A DNA stretch of 64,000 nucleotides from Sulfuriroseicoccus oceanibius (GCF_010681825.2 NZ_CP066776.1:2294001-2358000); one strand, 5' to 3'; positions 1-7,291 are shown, numbered from the stretch's first letter. Made by a program: numbers and translations. The notes: generated from the letters alone by a model not told the origin.

Positions 1-1
1 A

Positions 2-220
2 ATTCTGGTGGAGAAAGGAGGGCTAAACTATTTGGATCTCGCTCATGCAAGTCTAGCACTGCTGACCTACTGCGAGAGTCTAGACTTGGAACCGAACGAT
101 CGAATGGGAGTAGAAATTGAGCTGGGGCGATTGCGCCATTCACTGCGATCACACGAAATGAGAGAACAAGTCGGCGCAGCCAACCGCGATAACGCTGGTG
201 ATTGTTCGCAGGATCTGTAG
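2..220 (+). CDS. Cassette 1 protein, 5'-partial, with attC-encoded tail
   Basis: The reading frame is open from the first bases of the window, so the start lies to the left; a GTG at 8 is a possible but unsupported start. The visible protein is mostly helical (LAHASLALLTYCESLDLEPN) and shows no domain I recognise. The last 18 residues, EQVGAANRDNAGDCSQDL, are translated from the left arm of attC1, and the TAG stop lies inside that attC. The same tail recurs on several other cassette proteins in this array. Confidence 0.55.
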   Translation: MLVEKGGLNYLDLAHASLALLTYCESLDLEPNDRMGVEIELGRLRHSLRSHEMREQVGAANRDNAGDCSQDL

Positions 221-267
221 CCTATCCACAGTTTCCAAGCGCGGTTGTCTGGCCTTTAACGTTCGGC
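161..267 (+). repeat. attC1 integron recombination site (type A)
   Basis: Opens with inverse core AGAGAAC and closes with core GTTCGGC; crossover is expected between G261 and T262. Arms GCAGCCAACCGCG and CGCGGTTGTCTGG pair with the small bulges typical of attC. The first type A copy of about 106 nt. Confidence 0.9.
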
Positions 268-272
268 AAAAA

Positions 273-623
273 ATGAAACTTACCCTTCCCCTTCCACTGG
301 CAATTTGTTGCGTAGCATTGGGATGGATCGGAGGTTGCCTCTTCAACCCCTACGAGACTACTCGAGAACGGCTGATCGAATCGTGGAGACTAATTGAGCC
401 AGGAATGCCGGTCGATGAAGTTGACTCGATTCTAGGTCTCCCAATGTATGATTTCAGCGCCGGTAGTGGTCGGCCTGGTTGGGTTGCGGAGGTGCTGCCC
501 GAGGAGATCATGAAGGGCCACAGAATTCGCGCTTACTACATTGATGGATTTGGCCCACAATATCTGTTGGTGGCGTTTGATGCTAGCGACCATGTTGCCT
601 TTGTGGGCAGCACCCACACATGA
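273..623 (+). CDS. Cassette 2: lipoprotein with BamE/SmpA-like segment
   Basis: Start chosen at ATG 273, six bases after the attC1 core; an upstream in-frame ATG at 198 lies inside attC1. Residues 1-22 form a lipoprotein signal ending in lipobox WIGGC. The segment RLIEPGMPVDEVDSILGLP resembles the start of BamE/SmpA-like domains (a helix followed by G-M-x-x-x-E-V-x-x-x-L-G-x-P), so a small envelope lipoprotein is likely; the family link is an inference from one motif. The stop is 10 bases before attC2, so this protein has no attC tail. Confidence 0.75.
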   Translation: MKLTLPLPLAICCVALGWIGGCLFNPYETTRERLIESWRLIEPGMPVDEVDSILGLPMYDFSAGSGRPGWVAEVLPEEIMKGHRIRAYYIDGFGPQYLLVAFDASDHVAFVGSTHT

Positions 624-633
624 AAACTTACAA

Positions 634-739
634 GCCGAACAAGTCGGCGCAGCCAACCGCGATAACGCTGGATGTTGTCCGCAAGATCTGTAGGCTTTCA
701 TCGTTGCCAGGCGCGGTTGTCTGGCCTTTAACGATCTCC
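634..739 (+). repeat. attC2 (type A, unusual GATCTCC core)
   Basis: Opens with GCCGAAC, the exact reverse complement of the core at the start of cassette 2. Ends with GATCTCC instead of a GTT core. Internal arms are of the GCAGCCAACCGCG / CGCGGTTGTCTGG type. Confidence 0.88.
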
Positions 740-744
740 ATAGA

Positions 745-1152
745 ATGAAATCTCGAATCTTCCAGCTGCTTCTCTATATGATTGCCTTGATCGGAATCTC
801 TTTTGCAGAAGATGAAGTTTTAACGACAAAGAATAAATTTTCTGAGGTACATAAAGAGCTACTGAGTAGCAGACTTGCTTTCTCTACAAAGCAAAACCTA
901 ATCTACCTCTCGGTAAAGGAGAAGGCAAACCTTCCACTTGAATACATCGACGGTAAAGGCTTCGAAGCTTCTGATGGAATTCTAACTCTGAACAGTAACT
1001 TTATTTGGCCAGGTTGCGGCTATGACCGATCAAGCTACACTATTAGCAAGATAACAGCTGAGTTTATCGTAATTGATTACGTCCAAGGAACGCCAGAGCA
1101 AGATGGATACAGAGATTCTGGACAATTCAAAATCCGCTATAACGACCAATGA
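745..1152 (+). CDS. Cassette 3: small secreted protein of unknown function
   Basis: 135 residues. Residues 1-21 (MKSRIFQLLLYMIALIGISFA) are a Sec signal peptide with likely cleavage after FA. The mature part is charged and beta-rich (LEYIDGKGFEASDGILTLN, SYTISKITAEFIVIDYVQG) with one Cys; no family recognised. The ATG is five bases after the GATCTCC core. The stop TGA precedes attC3 by three bases, so no attC tail is added. Its A/T-rich codon use differs clearly from the GC-rich chromosomal genes right of 11.4 kb. Confidence 0.7.
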   Translation: MKSRIFQLLLYMIALIGISFAEDEVLTTKNKFSEVHKELLSSRLAFSTKQNLIYLSVKEKANLPLEYIDGKGFEASDGILTLNSNFIWPGCGYDRSSYTISKITAEFIVIDYVQGTPEQDGYRDSGQFKIRYNDQ

Positions 1153-1155
1153 AAC

Positions 1156-1226
1156 GGAGATCAAGACAGTGGTGGCAATGTCTACTACGCTGCGCTGCGT
1201 AGCCATGCCACACTTCGACGTTCGGC
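1156..1226 (+). repeat. attC3 (short type, 71 nt)
   Basis: Opens with GGAGATC, the exact complement of the odd GATCTCC core at the cassette start, and ends with GTTCGGC. The arms GTGGTGGCAATG and GCCATGCCACAC pair imperfectly. It differs in sequence and length from the other sites in the array. Confidence 0.82.
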
Positions 1227-1230
1227 AAAT

Positions 1231-1644
1231 ATGAGCACCATCCGAATCGCTTGTTTCCTTTGCGTCATCTCCGTTTGCTCATGTTCTCGTAAAGACGGGC
1301 GTTCGTCGGACATTGAGTTGCTCACTAGCCAGGAGATTTCTTCAACTAGTTTCGTCAGCAGCAGTCGCGAGGCCGGCTGGACACTCTACGGAAGCGATAT
1401 TGAAGATTGGTCAGTCTTCTATCACTCGAAGAAGATCCAATGCAACGAAGGCGACACGATAACCGCTAGCTTTAATCTTGATGGAAGGCGCTACGAGAAG
1501 GATCTGACTGATGAATCTTTTGCCATCTTGGGGCGGCTTATAGGCTCTGAGGAGCTATCCGTCGCAATCTTCCGAAGAGAGAGAGATCCTCAGCCGAATT
1601 CGAAATCCTCTGCGCCGAACAAGGCGCAGCACCCGACCGCCTGA
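1231..1644 (+). CDS. Cassette 4: putative lipoprotein with NKAQHPTA tail
   Basis: 137 residues. N-terminus MSTIRIACFLCVISVCSC is a short signal with several Cys; Cys16 or Cys18 could be lipidated. The mature region has no domain I recognise; a beta-rich part (WTLYGSDIEDWSVFYHSKKIQC) is followed by a helical stretch. The last eight residues, NKAQHPTA, and the TGA stop are encoded by attC4. The ATG lies four bases after the attC3 core. Confidence 0.7.
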   Translation: MSTIRIACFLCVISVCSCSRKDGRSSDIELLTSQEISSTSFVSSSREAGWTLYGSDIEDWSVFYHSKKIQCNEGDTITASFNLDGRRYEKDLTDESFAILGRLIGSEELSVAIFRRERDPQPNSKSSAPNKAQHPTA

Positions 1645-1740
1645 CATCACTGATGTTGGACTTCACATGACCACTACAACCTTTATCCCAAAGTCAACGC
1701 TGGGCTGCCATCAGGCGGCTCGTGTGCTATAACGTTCTCC
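1614..1740 (+). repeat. attC4 (type B, 127 nt)
   Basis: GCCGAAC to GTTCTCC. Arms GCAGCACCCGACCGCCTGAC and GTCAGGCGGCTCG are partly complementary. Encodes the NKAQHPTA tail and stop of cassette 4. Confidence 0.88.
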
Positions 1741-1745
1741 TAATA

Positions 1746-2243
1746 ATGAAGCGCACACGCTACGGTTTACTAAGCCTTGCTTTCATCGTCATCGTCGCTA
1801 GTGCCGCATTCTTAGTCTTCCGGACCGTAAGACAATCGGTTGCTAGCGAAGGTTACGATACAAACGAAGCAGCATGGAATTATCTCATCCGTCGCGGAGA
1901 GATTCGATTTCAATTGGCAGATGGATGCGTAATAAAAGGTATCCAGACAGGTAACACCCAAGGGACGATAGCCAACTCCAATGAAGCATACTTGCGATTA
2001 GGATACGGCGCATTCACTACAACGATCGAGTATGCAGATGCTAGCGGGGCACCTCAGTTGATCACCATCCGAACAGATAAATTTAACAATTGGAACCGCG
2101 TGCTCTATGTGCAAGATAACCACGGAAACTTCACAAGAATTGACAACGGCGTTGTCCAAGATCCTGACTCGATCAACATAAAACAAGGAGAACAAGTCGG
2201 CGCACGCCAACCCGCTACCCGCTCCGAGTCGAAATCTGAATGA
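1746..2243 (+). CDS. Cassette 5: membrane-anchored protein with attC tail
   Basis: Start placed at ATG 1746, five bases after the core; an in-frame ATG at 1722 would lie in attC4. One N-terminal membrane segment (YGLLSLAFIVIVASAAFLVF, residues 5-24) anchors a periplasmic beta-rich domain (GEIRFQLADGCVIKGIQTG, YGAFTTTIEYADASGAPQL) with no family recognised. The C-terminus EQVGARQPATRSESKSE is attC-encoded. Confidence 0.7.
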   Translation: MKRTRYGLLSLAFIVIVASAAFLVFRTVRQSVASEGYDTNEAAWNYLIRRGEIRFQLADGCVIKGIQTGNTQGTIANSNEAYLRLGYGAFTTTIEYADASGAPQLITIRTDKFNNWNRVLYVQDNHGNFTRIDNGVVQDPDSINIKQGEQVGARQPATRSESKSE

Positions 2244-2313
2244 CAATTACAACTTTTAACCCTGAAGTCATAGTGCGCCCTCGGTAGCGGGTGGGCGGCC
2301 TATGACGTTCTGC
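2187..2313 (+). repeat. attC5 (type C, 127 nt)
   Basis: GGAGAAC to GTTCTGC. Arms carry CAACCCGCTACCCGC and GGTAGCGGGTGGGCG. The left arm encodes the C-terminus of the cassette 5 protein. Confidence 0.87.
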
Positions 2314-2322
2314 CAAATATTA

Positions 2323-2736
2323 ATGAAGGCGCTGGTTGTTACAACTTTTATCCTGCTGGGCGGGGTATGGATATTCTATGCAACGATCGTGCCATCTGTG
2401 ATGCGAGTGCGAGCCATGAGCGATGCTATGGCTTTCCAAGCAGCTTTGCATCGATGGGCCTCTGAGAAGGTCGTGGACGGTAGGCTCAACGAAGATGATG
2501 TGAAGCAGATCTTTCCAGAGAGCTATTCACTAGGAATTGGCGGGGAGAACTCTGACCATGACTTCCTCGCAATGATCGAGCACATTGCAGAGTCCAGCGC
2601 CCCTCCCGTCTGGCCTGGAGCCATCATGTGTGCTGTTGGCATAGCCGCGGCATTTCGCCTCCCATCAACAGCAATCGCAGAACAAGTCGGCGCAGCCAAC
2701 CGCGATAAGGCTGGTGGTTGTTCGCAAGATCACTAG
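2323..2736 (+). CDS. Cassette 6: small membrane protein with attC tail
   Basis: Start at ATG 2323, nine bases after the core (the in-frame ATG at 2302 falls in attC5). Residues 1-27 hold one membrane helix, and a second hydrophobic segment (WPGAIMCAVGIAAAF) lies near the C-terminus, with a charged helical domain between (VKQIFPESYSLGIGG). Function unknown. The last 18 residues (EQVGAANRDKAGGCSQDH) and the stop come from attC6. Confidence 0.7.
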   Translation: MKALVVTTFILLGGVWIFYATIVPSVMRVRAMSDAMAFQAALHRWASEKVVDGRLNEDDVKQIFPESYSLGIGGENSDHDFLAMIEHIAESSAPPVWPGAIMCAVGIAAAFRLPSTAIAEQVGAANRDKAGGCSQDH

Positions 2737-2782
2737 ACTTTCACTGTTGTCAGGCGCGGTTGTCTGGCCTTTTACGTTAGCC
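2677..2782 (+). repeat. attC6 (type A, 106 nt)
   Basis: GCAGAAC to GTTAGCC with the GCAGCCAACCGCG / GCGCGGTTGTCTGG arm pair. Its left core matches the GTTCTGC start of cassette 6. Confidence 0.9.
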
Positions 2783-2787
2783 TAAAA

Positions 2788-3240
2788 ATGGAGCGCGATA
2801 CAATCATCCGAAAGCCGAATGGCGGTGGCGTTGCTATTCTTCATATGCGTGAGATGAACTCTCCTTCGTGGGCTCACATCAGGCAAGACTACTGGATTCC
2901 CGCAAACGACCTCAGTATCTTGGGGTTTGATGACCGCATCGAAGGGCGCTTCTTTACCGACCGATACATAACCTCTGCAGACGGGCGATATCTACTGATT
3001 GAGGAGATGGAGTTCGATGGAACCCAAGAGTCCGTGGATAGTCATTCAAGCCGCATTATCATCATCGATACACAGACGGCAAGCGAGGCTGTTGTGGGAC
3101 GCATTGATGACGGTTTCTGCTTCCCGAAGAGAATCGATGGCGATACCATCTTTTACAGCAAGAGGCGGAGAGCTGAGAACGGTGTATACCATGAGTTTGA
3201 GCGTGATATCGAAAGCCTAACATGGACAAAACAAGGCTAA
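2788..3240 (+). CDS. Cassette 7: cytosolic protein of unknown function
   Basis: 150 residues without signal peptide or membrane segment. Repeated short beta patterns (SADGRYLLIEEMEF, SRIIIIDTQTASEAVVGRI, DGDTIFYSKRR) suggest an all-beta, propeller-blade-like fold; this is a guess from pattern only. ATG five bases after the GTTAGCC core. The TAA stop is formed by the attC7 core GGCTAAC itself, so the gene ends exactly at its attC. Confidence 0.7.
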   Translation: MERDTIIRKPNGGGVAILHMREMNSPSWAHIRQDYWIPANDLSILGFDDRIEGRFFTDRYITSADGRYLLIEEMEFDGTQESVDSHSSRIIIIDTQTASEAVVGRIDDGFCFPKRIDGDTIFYSKRRRAENGVYHEFERDIESLTWTKQG

Positions 3241-3359
3241 CAAGTCGCGGCACCCAACCCCTGACCCGCCGAGAGTCGCAGTTTTCAGATGAATATAAAC
3301 CTCAACCCACAGTCTACGCACGCCCCATGGTCAGGGGTTGGTGCGCTATGACGTTAGCG
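3235..3359 (+). repeat. attC7 (type B-like, 125 nt)
   Basis: GGCTAAC to GTTAGCG. Arms GGCACCCAACCCCTGACC and GGTCAGGGGTTGGTGC pair well. The left core supplies the stop codon of cassette 7. Confidence 0.9.
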
Positions 3360-3365
3360 CAAAGA

Positions 3366-3875
3366 ATGGAACGGAAAATCACGGTTAAGCCGACTACCTT
3401 TCGCGGCGTGCAAATGCGCTCAAAGACAGAGGCGACGGTCGCTGCATGGTTTGAGCAGCAGGGTTGGGAGTGGATTTACGAGCCTGAATCCCTTCTCGAT
3501 GGTATTCAATACACGCCAGACTTCTATCTTCCCCAGATCGATACTCTTGTGGAGGTGAAGCCAGTTCTCTTCATGAAAGAAGTTGAGCGTGCTATCCCAA
3601 TCGTTGAGAAACTCAAAAAGACATTTGCCGTGATTTCAGTTGGCCACGCGAACACTGTGGTTGTGGTCGATCTTTTTGGTCTCTTGGATCCATGCGATCC
3701 CTTCAACCACGGAGAAAAAGAATTTTGGGGATGGCATTCCGAAGCGCCAGATGAAGATCAGCGCACCATTTACGTGGACGACAATCAACAGAGATTTCCG
3801 ATGAACTATATCTACATGGGTGCTGGATGCAATCTTCGGTGGAAGTTTGGAAGAGAGTGCCCATGCACGAACTGA
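3366..3875 (+). CDS. Cassette 8: PD-(D/E)XK nuclease-like protein
   Basis: Start at ATG 3366, six bases after the core; in-frame upstream ATGs lie in the previous cassette. 169 residues with the order expected of a restriction-endonuclease-like core: Glu22 in RSKTEATVAAWFE, Asp52 in YTPDFYLP, and Glu63-x-Lys65 in LVEVKP. This spacing is typical of small PD-(D/E)XK nucleases such as TnsA-like or phage-type enzymes. The C-terminal 60 residues contain Cys-rich GAGCNLRWKFGRECPC. The stop is 14 bases before attC8. A metal-dependent DNA nuclease is likely; target and role are unknown. Confidence 0.75.
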   Translation: MERKITVKPTTFRGVQMRSKTEATVAAWFEQQGWEWIYEPESLLDGIQYTPDFYLPQIDTLVEVKPVLFMKEVERAIPIVEKLKKTFAVISVGHANTVVVVDLFGLLDPCDPFNHGEKEFWGWHSEAPDEDQRTIYVDDNQQRFPMNYIYMGAGCNLRWKFGRECPCTN

Positions 3876-3889
3876 CATGCCGAACGAAG

Positions 3890-4015
3890 CGCTAACAAGG
3901 CATCGCAGATCAACGCCCTGCCCGCCGCGAGTCGAAAGCCTCATGAACTATCCAACCTTCAATCCGAATTCAAGGCTCGCCCCCGGCAGGGCGTGACTGG
4001 ACTTCGACGTTAGCT
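3890..4015 (+). repeat. attC8 (type B-like, 126 nt)
   Basis: CGCTAAC to GTTAGCT. Left arm ACGCCCTGCCCGCC pairs with right arm GGCAGGGCGT. Left core is the exact complement of the cassette 8 start. Confidence 0.88.
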
Positions 4016-4024
4016 CAAAGAATC

Positions 4025-4432
4025 ATGCCGTTCCCCGTCGATCCAAAGTTCATCGATCAGGCCGAAGCGAAGCTGGGCGTGAAGTTCCCTGATTCGTTCC
4101 GCGCAGGAATGGCTGAATTGAACGGCGGCGAAATTGAGACGAATGAAGACTTGTGGCAGCTCCATCCGTTTTTCGACACGTCAGACAAGAAGCGACTGAA
4201 GAGAACCGCCAATGACATCGTTCGCGAGACGGCATCTGCAAAGGGTTGGACTGGATTTCCTGAGGGAGCGGTGGCGATTGCCTCAGGCCAGTGCGGAGAC
4301 ATTGCTATCCTCATCCGCGAGGAGCGCGAACCCACGCGATTGAGAGACACTGTTTTGCACTGGGATCATGAGACGGGAGCGACCAAGATTCTGGCACCCA
4401 CAACCGAAATCTGGCTAAACACAAGGAGCTAA
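4025..4432 (+). CDS. Cassette 9: SUKH (SMI1/KNR4) family protein
   Basis: 135 residues, cytosolic. The opening FIDQAEAKLGVKFPDSFRAGMAELNGGEI fits the SMI1/KNR4 (SUKH) signature, in which a helix with (E)xxLGxxLPxxFRxxLxxxNGG precedes a beta-sheet; later LWQLHPFFD and VLHWDHETGA fit as well. SUKH proteins are often immunity proteins against toxic nucleases or deaminases in contact-dependent systems, but no toxin gene sits in this cassette. ATG nine bases after the core. The TAA stop is part of the attC9 core AGCTAAC. Confidence 0.8.
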   Translation: MPFPVDPKFIDQAEAKLGVKFPDSFRAGMAELNGGEIETNEDLWQLHPFFDTSDKKRLKRTANDIVRETASAKGWTGFPEGAVAIASGQCGDIAILIREEREPTRLRDTVLHWDHETGATKILAPTTEIWLNTRS

Positions 4433-4551
4433 CAAGGTGTCGCTCTCAACACCTGCCCCGCTGCGAGTTCAATCCGTCATGACCATTTCACCCTCAACCC
4501 ACAGTCGAAGCCTCGCTCCCGGGCAGGTGTGAGAGGACTTCGACGTTGGGC
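4427..4551 (+). repeat. attC9 (type B-like, 125 nt)
   Basis: AGCTAAC to GTTGGGC. Arms CAACACCTGCCCCG and CGGGCAGGTGTGAG. Left core matches the GTTAGCT start of cassette 9. Confidence 0.88.
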
Positions 4552-4559
4552 CAAGTAAT

Positions 4560-5171
4560 ATGAACTCCATCAAGTGCCTTATCATCTGCCTTTCGGTGAT
4601 CCATCAGGACTACGCTCAAGCCGTAGAGACTAGTCGCCCACCTGCCACAACTTACTTGGAAATAACAGTTCCTTCGCTGACAGGTGAGGAAATAATCGAT
4701 GCGGTTCGCGAGGACAATGACCCGAAGCTTCTGTCCTCGATAGGACGAGGTGCCGCCAGGGATGGGCAAATGCGGTTCCCGCTGGTCTGGCACGAACAAG
4801 TCACACTCGGCAACCAAAGTCATACCGTCTGCTTATTCGATAGCCCTTTCCGCGTGATGCCCGGCCACAATCCAAGAGTTCTAGTTCTCATAGATCACAA
4901 CCAAAAAATCGTCACGTGGAACCAATTCACATGTGAACCAGCATTTAGATACGGCTTAATTACACAAGTAGCTTCAGACACCGCCCCTTATTTGATCACG
5001 ATAAACCCTTCCTCGAGATTCGGCGGCGAACCTTGGTTTGAACGCTATAAGTTGGAGACCGCAAAGATCACAAAAGTCAGTGAAGGCTACGACCCTCGCA
5101 TAATAAATCAGGCCCAACAAGACGGCGCAGCCAACCGCGATAACGCTGGATGTTGTTCGCAAGATCTGTAG
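4560..5171 (+). CDS. Cassette 10: probable exported protein with attC tail
   Basis: 203 residues. N-terminus MNSIKCLIICLSVIHQDYAQA reads as a weak Sec signal with possible cleavage after AQA. The mature part is beta-rich (VTLGNQSHTVCLFDSPFRVM, NPRVLVLIDHNQKIVTWNQF) with no family recognised. The end, QQDGAANRDNAGCCSQDL, comes from attC10. ATG eight bases after the GTTGGGC core. Confidence 0.68.
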   Translation: MNSIKCLIICLSVIHQDYAQAVETSRPPATTYLEITVPSLTGEEIIDAVREDNDPKLLSSIGRGAARDGQMRFPLVWHEQVTLGNQSHTVCLFDSPFRVMPGHNPRVLVLIDHNQKIVTWNQFTCEPAFRYGLITQVASDTAPYLITINPSSRFGGEPWFERYKLETAKITKVSEGYDPRIINQAQQDGAANRDNAGCCSQDL

Positions 5172-5217
5172 GCTTTCATCGTTGCCAGTCGCGGTTGTCT
5201 GGCCTTTTACGTTCTGC
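5112..5217 (+). repeat. attC10 (type A, 106 nt)
   Basis: GCCCAAC to GTTCTGC with the type A arm pair. Left core is the exact complement of the cassette 10 start. Confidence 0.9.
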
Positions 5218-5222
5218 AAAAA

Positions 5223-5843
5223 ATGAAATGCCTCGCACTACTTTTGGTTATCGCAAGCTCATCTGCTGGACAGCAGTTCGGCGATGACAATCAGTCGGGC
5301 GATTGGCTGCCGATACCCGATGGATACGTTTGGCCATCCTCAGTCGACAATCCACCAGAGTTCGAAACGGTGGTGAGGAAGTTCGCGGAGCTGCCGAAGG
5401 TATTGCGCGAAAGCATCAGAAGATATTGGCCCGAGGACGAAGATCCAGTGCAAGTGGGCATCGCTGAGATCGACCTGAACGGAGACGGGAAGCCCGAACT
5501 TTTTGTCGAAGTCCCAGCGTATAGTGGCACCGGGGGAAGCTTTTACGAGATGCTCTCCATGATCGACGGCAAGACGTATAAGGGCATCGGTGGGATTCAG
5601 GGCTGGGGATTCCAGTTCGTAACGCGGAAGAACGGATGGCTCCAGATCGAGGGAATGAGCCGCGGCGGGGGAGGGAATTACACTCGGTATTTGATGACCT
5701 TTGCCGATCAGGGCTATGAGATCAGTCGGAACGAAGGACACGATTTCAACTCCAGTAAGGTCACCATTCGCGAAACCAAGGCAGAACAATCCGGCGCTGC
5801 ACAACCCGCTACCGCTCCGGAGTCAAGGTCACCCGACAACTAG
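5223..5843 (+). CDS. Cassette 11: secreted protein with a DxNxDG loop
   Basis: 206 residues. Signal peptide MKCLALLLVIASSSAG. Around residues 80-95, IAEIDLNGDGKPELFVEV is a DxNxDG calcium-binding-type loop as in FG-GAP/VCBS or dockerin-like repeats, here present once. A Gly-rich stretch (MSRGGGGNYTRYLMTF) follows. The C-terminus (EQSGAAQPATAPESRSPDN) is attC-encoded. Probably a periplasmic or surface protein; function unknown. Confidence 0.7.
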   Translation: MKCLALLLVIASSSAGQQFGDDNQSGDWLPIPDGYVWPSSVDNPPEFETVVRKFAELPKVLRESIRRYWPEDEDPVQVGIAEIDLNGDGKPELFVEVPAYSGTGGSFYEMLSMIDGKTYKGIGGIQGWGFQFVTRKNGWLQIEGMSRGGGGNYTRYLMTFADQGYEISRNEGHDFNSSKVTIRETKAEQSGAAQPATAPESRSPDN

Positions 5844-5906
5844 AGACTTAAACCTTAGCCGAAGCCTCGCCCCCAGTAGCGGGTTGGCAGGCCTTAGGCG
5901 TTCAGA
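5781..5906 (+). repeat. attC11 (type C, 126 nt)
   Basis: GCAGAAC to GTTCAGA. Arms CAACCCGCTACCGC and GTAGCGGGTTGGC. Left core complements the GTTCTGC start of cassette 11. Confidence 0.88.
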
Positions 5907-5911
5907 TAAAA

Positions 5912-6253
5912 ATGAGATTTCTCCTCCCAATCCTAGCCCCATTGGCTCTCGTCGCGCTCCTATCTAGTTGCACCTCGATAAACGAAAATTTAGGGGCAAT
6001 AACGACCAAAGACCTCAACGAAGCGGATTTCGTTAGAGACGTTCTCAAGCAGAATCCAGATTCCAAGGGAAAGTTTAGAGTGGAGCCAGGAAGTGAGATT
6101 ACCACTGTGTTCATCTCGAGCCCCGCACGACCGGTCGACGAGAGTGCACTACGAGCGTCAATGAGGCAGATCAAAGGTGCAATCAGAGACACTTACGGAA
6201 CAACTCCGAACACGCTGCGGTTCGTCTTTAGTGAAACGACTATCGAAGAATAG
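5912..6253 (+). CDS. Cassette 12: lipoprotein of unknown function
   Basis: 113 residues. Lipoprotein signal MRFLLPILAPLALVALLSSC with Cys20 as the lipidated residue. The mature part has helix-rich segments (DESALRASMRQIKGAIRDTYG) and no domain I recognise. It stops with TAG three bases before attC12, so no attC tail. ATG five bases after the core. Confidence 0.72.
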   Translation: MRFLLPILAPLALVALLSSCTSINENLGAITTKDLNEADFVRDVLKQNPDSKGKFRVEPGSEITTVFISSPARPVDESALRASMRQIKGAIRDTYGTTPNTLRFVFSETTIEE

Positions 6254-6256
6254 GAT

Positions 6257-6362
6257 TCTGAACAAGTCGGCGCAGCCAACCGCGATAACGCTGGTGATTG
6301 TTCGCAAGATCTGTAGGCTTTCACAGTTGCCAGGCGCGGTTGTCTGGCCTTTTACGTTCTGT
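6257..6362 (+). repeat. attC12 (type A, 106 nt)
   Basis: TCTGAAC to GTTCTGT. Left core complements the unusual GTTCAGA start of cassette 12. Confidence 0.9.
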
Positions 6363-6640
6363 CTGAAAATAGATACTGAGGGCAGACGAGCACAGTAATC
6401 GAAAGAGGATCCGGCTGTCGGCTCCGCACCACGCTCTTCCCTTCAGTTTTGGAGGATAGTCGTGATAGAAGATCGCTCTACGTTTGCACCACCCGCCTGC
6501 GCCTGAGCAACGCCCCACTCGATGAGGATCGCCACCCGCATTCGGACCAGATCAAGTCGGGGTCACTGACGAGATCGCGCACCGAAGCTTTGCTGAGCAG
6601 ATGGGCGGCGGTTGGAGGCGGGCACGGAGCAAGCCTCAGG
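6363..6640 (+). other. Cassette 13: cassette body without a convincing gene
   Basis: This is the shortest complete cassette (385 bp with its attC). No ATG-started ORF of useful length exists on either strand. The only long plus-strand frame begins at TTG 6449, has a low-complexity Arg/Ser-rich composition, and runs into attC13 to give EQVGTANRDNAGCCPQDL. A GGAGG at 6451 precedes a GTG that opens only 14 codons. It may be a non-coding, promoter-bearing or decayed cassette. Confidence 0.5.
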
Positions 6641-6747
6641 ACAGAACAAGTCGGCACAGCCAACCGCGATAACGCTGGATGTTGTCCGCAAGATCTGTAG
6701 GATCTCCCCTATTGTCAGGCGCGGTTGTCTAGCCTTTAACGTTCTGC
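6641..6747 (+). repeat. attC13 (type A, 107 nt)
   Basis: ACAGAAC to GTTCTGC, with the normal type A arm pair apart from single changes. Left core complements the GTTCTGT start of cassette 13, so the cassette boundary is intact although its gene is not evident. Confidence 0.88.
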
Positions 6748-6760
6748 AAATAATTAGAAG

Positions 6761-7291
6761 ATGAAACGAACGTTGCATCACTTACTAGCCGGAATCCTCT
6801 CGGTGAGCGTGGCACACGCTGCGGAGCTCAAAGAGATTGCAGAGAAGTTTGTTAGCGCCTGGGTTGCTGGTGATTACGCCAAGCTCGACGAAGTCTATCT
6901 TGAGAGCCCTACCAGAGAACGAGCTGATGAGGCATTCGCTGAGGCATTACCACAGATCAAAGCGGGCAAGCTTACAGTTGCCCATGTAGACAAGGAGCTC
7001 GTGATCGGTGATTTAGGCGTAACCTTGATGCGAATTGATTTCGAAGGTCATCCCGTAGCCAACTTCAAGCCGATCATCTGTGTTCGAACCGAAGCAGGGT
7101 GGCGCCTATTTCCATGGGCATCTCAATCCGACTTAAAAGTTCTTATGGATCAGCGAACGCCAGACGAGCAGATTCACCTAAGATTGTTCAATACTTGGGC
7201 AAACCTTGTCGAAGAACAGATCGAAAAAGAAGCAGAACAAGCCGGCGCAGCCAACCGCGATAACACTGGTGGTTGTTCGCAAGATCACTAG
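6761..7291 (+). CDS. Cassette 14: secreted NTF2/SnoaL-like protein
   Basis: 176 residues. Signal peptide MKRTLHHLLAGILSVSVAHA. The mature start AELKEIAEKFVSAWVAGDYAKLDEVY is typical of NTF2-like folds (first helices of SnoaL/DUF4878-type domains), and the later VRTEAGWRLFPWAS would be the last strands. The assignment rests on pattern. The tail EQAGAANRDNTGGCSQDH comes from attC14. ATG 13 bases after the core. Confidence 0.7.
   Translation: MKRTLHHLLAGILSVSVAHAAELKEIAEKFVSAWVAGDYAKLDEVYLESPTRERADEAFAEALPQIKAGKLTVAHVDKELVIGDLGVTLMRIDFEGHPVANFKPIICVRTEAGWRLFPWASQSDLKVLMDQRTPDEQIHLRLFNTWANLVEEQIEKEAEQAGAANRDNTGGCSQDH

Noticed and set aside
6177-6398. 73-codon plus-strand frame across attC12
   Set aside because: It begins inside the cassette 12 gene in another frame and reads through the whole attC (NKSAQPTAITL...), with no start near a core.
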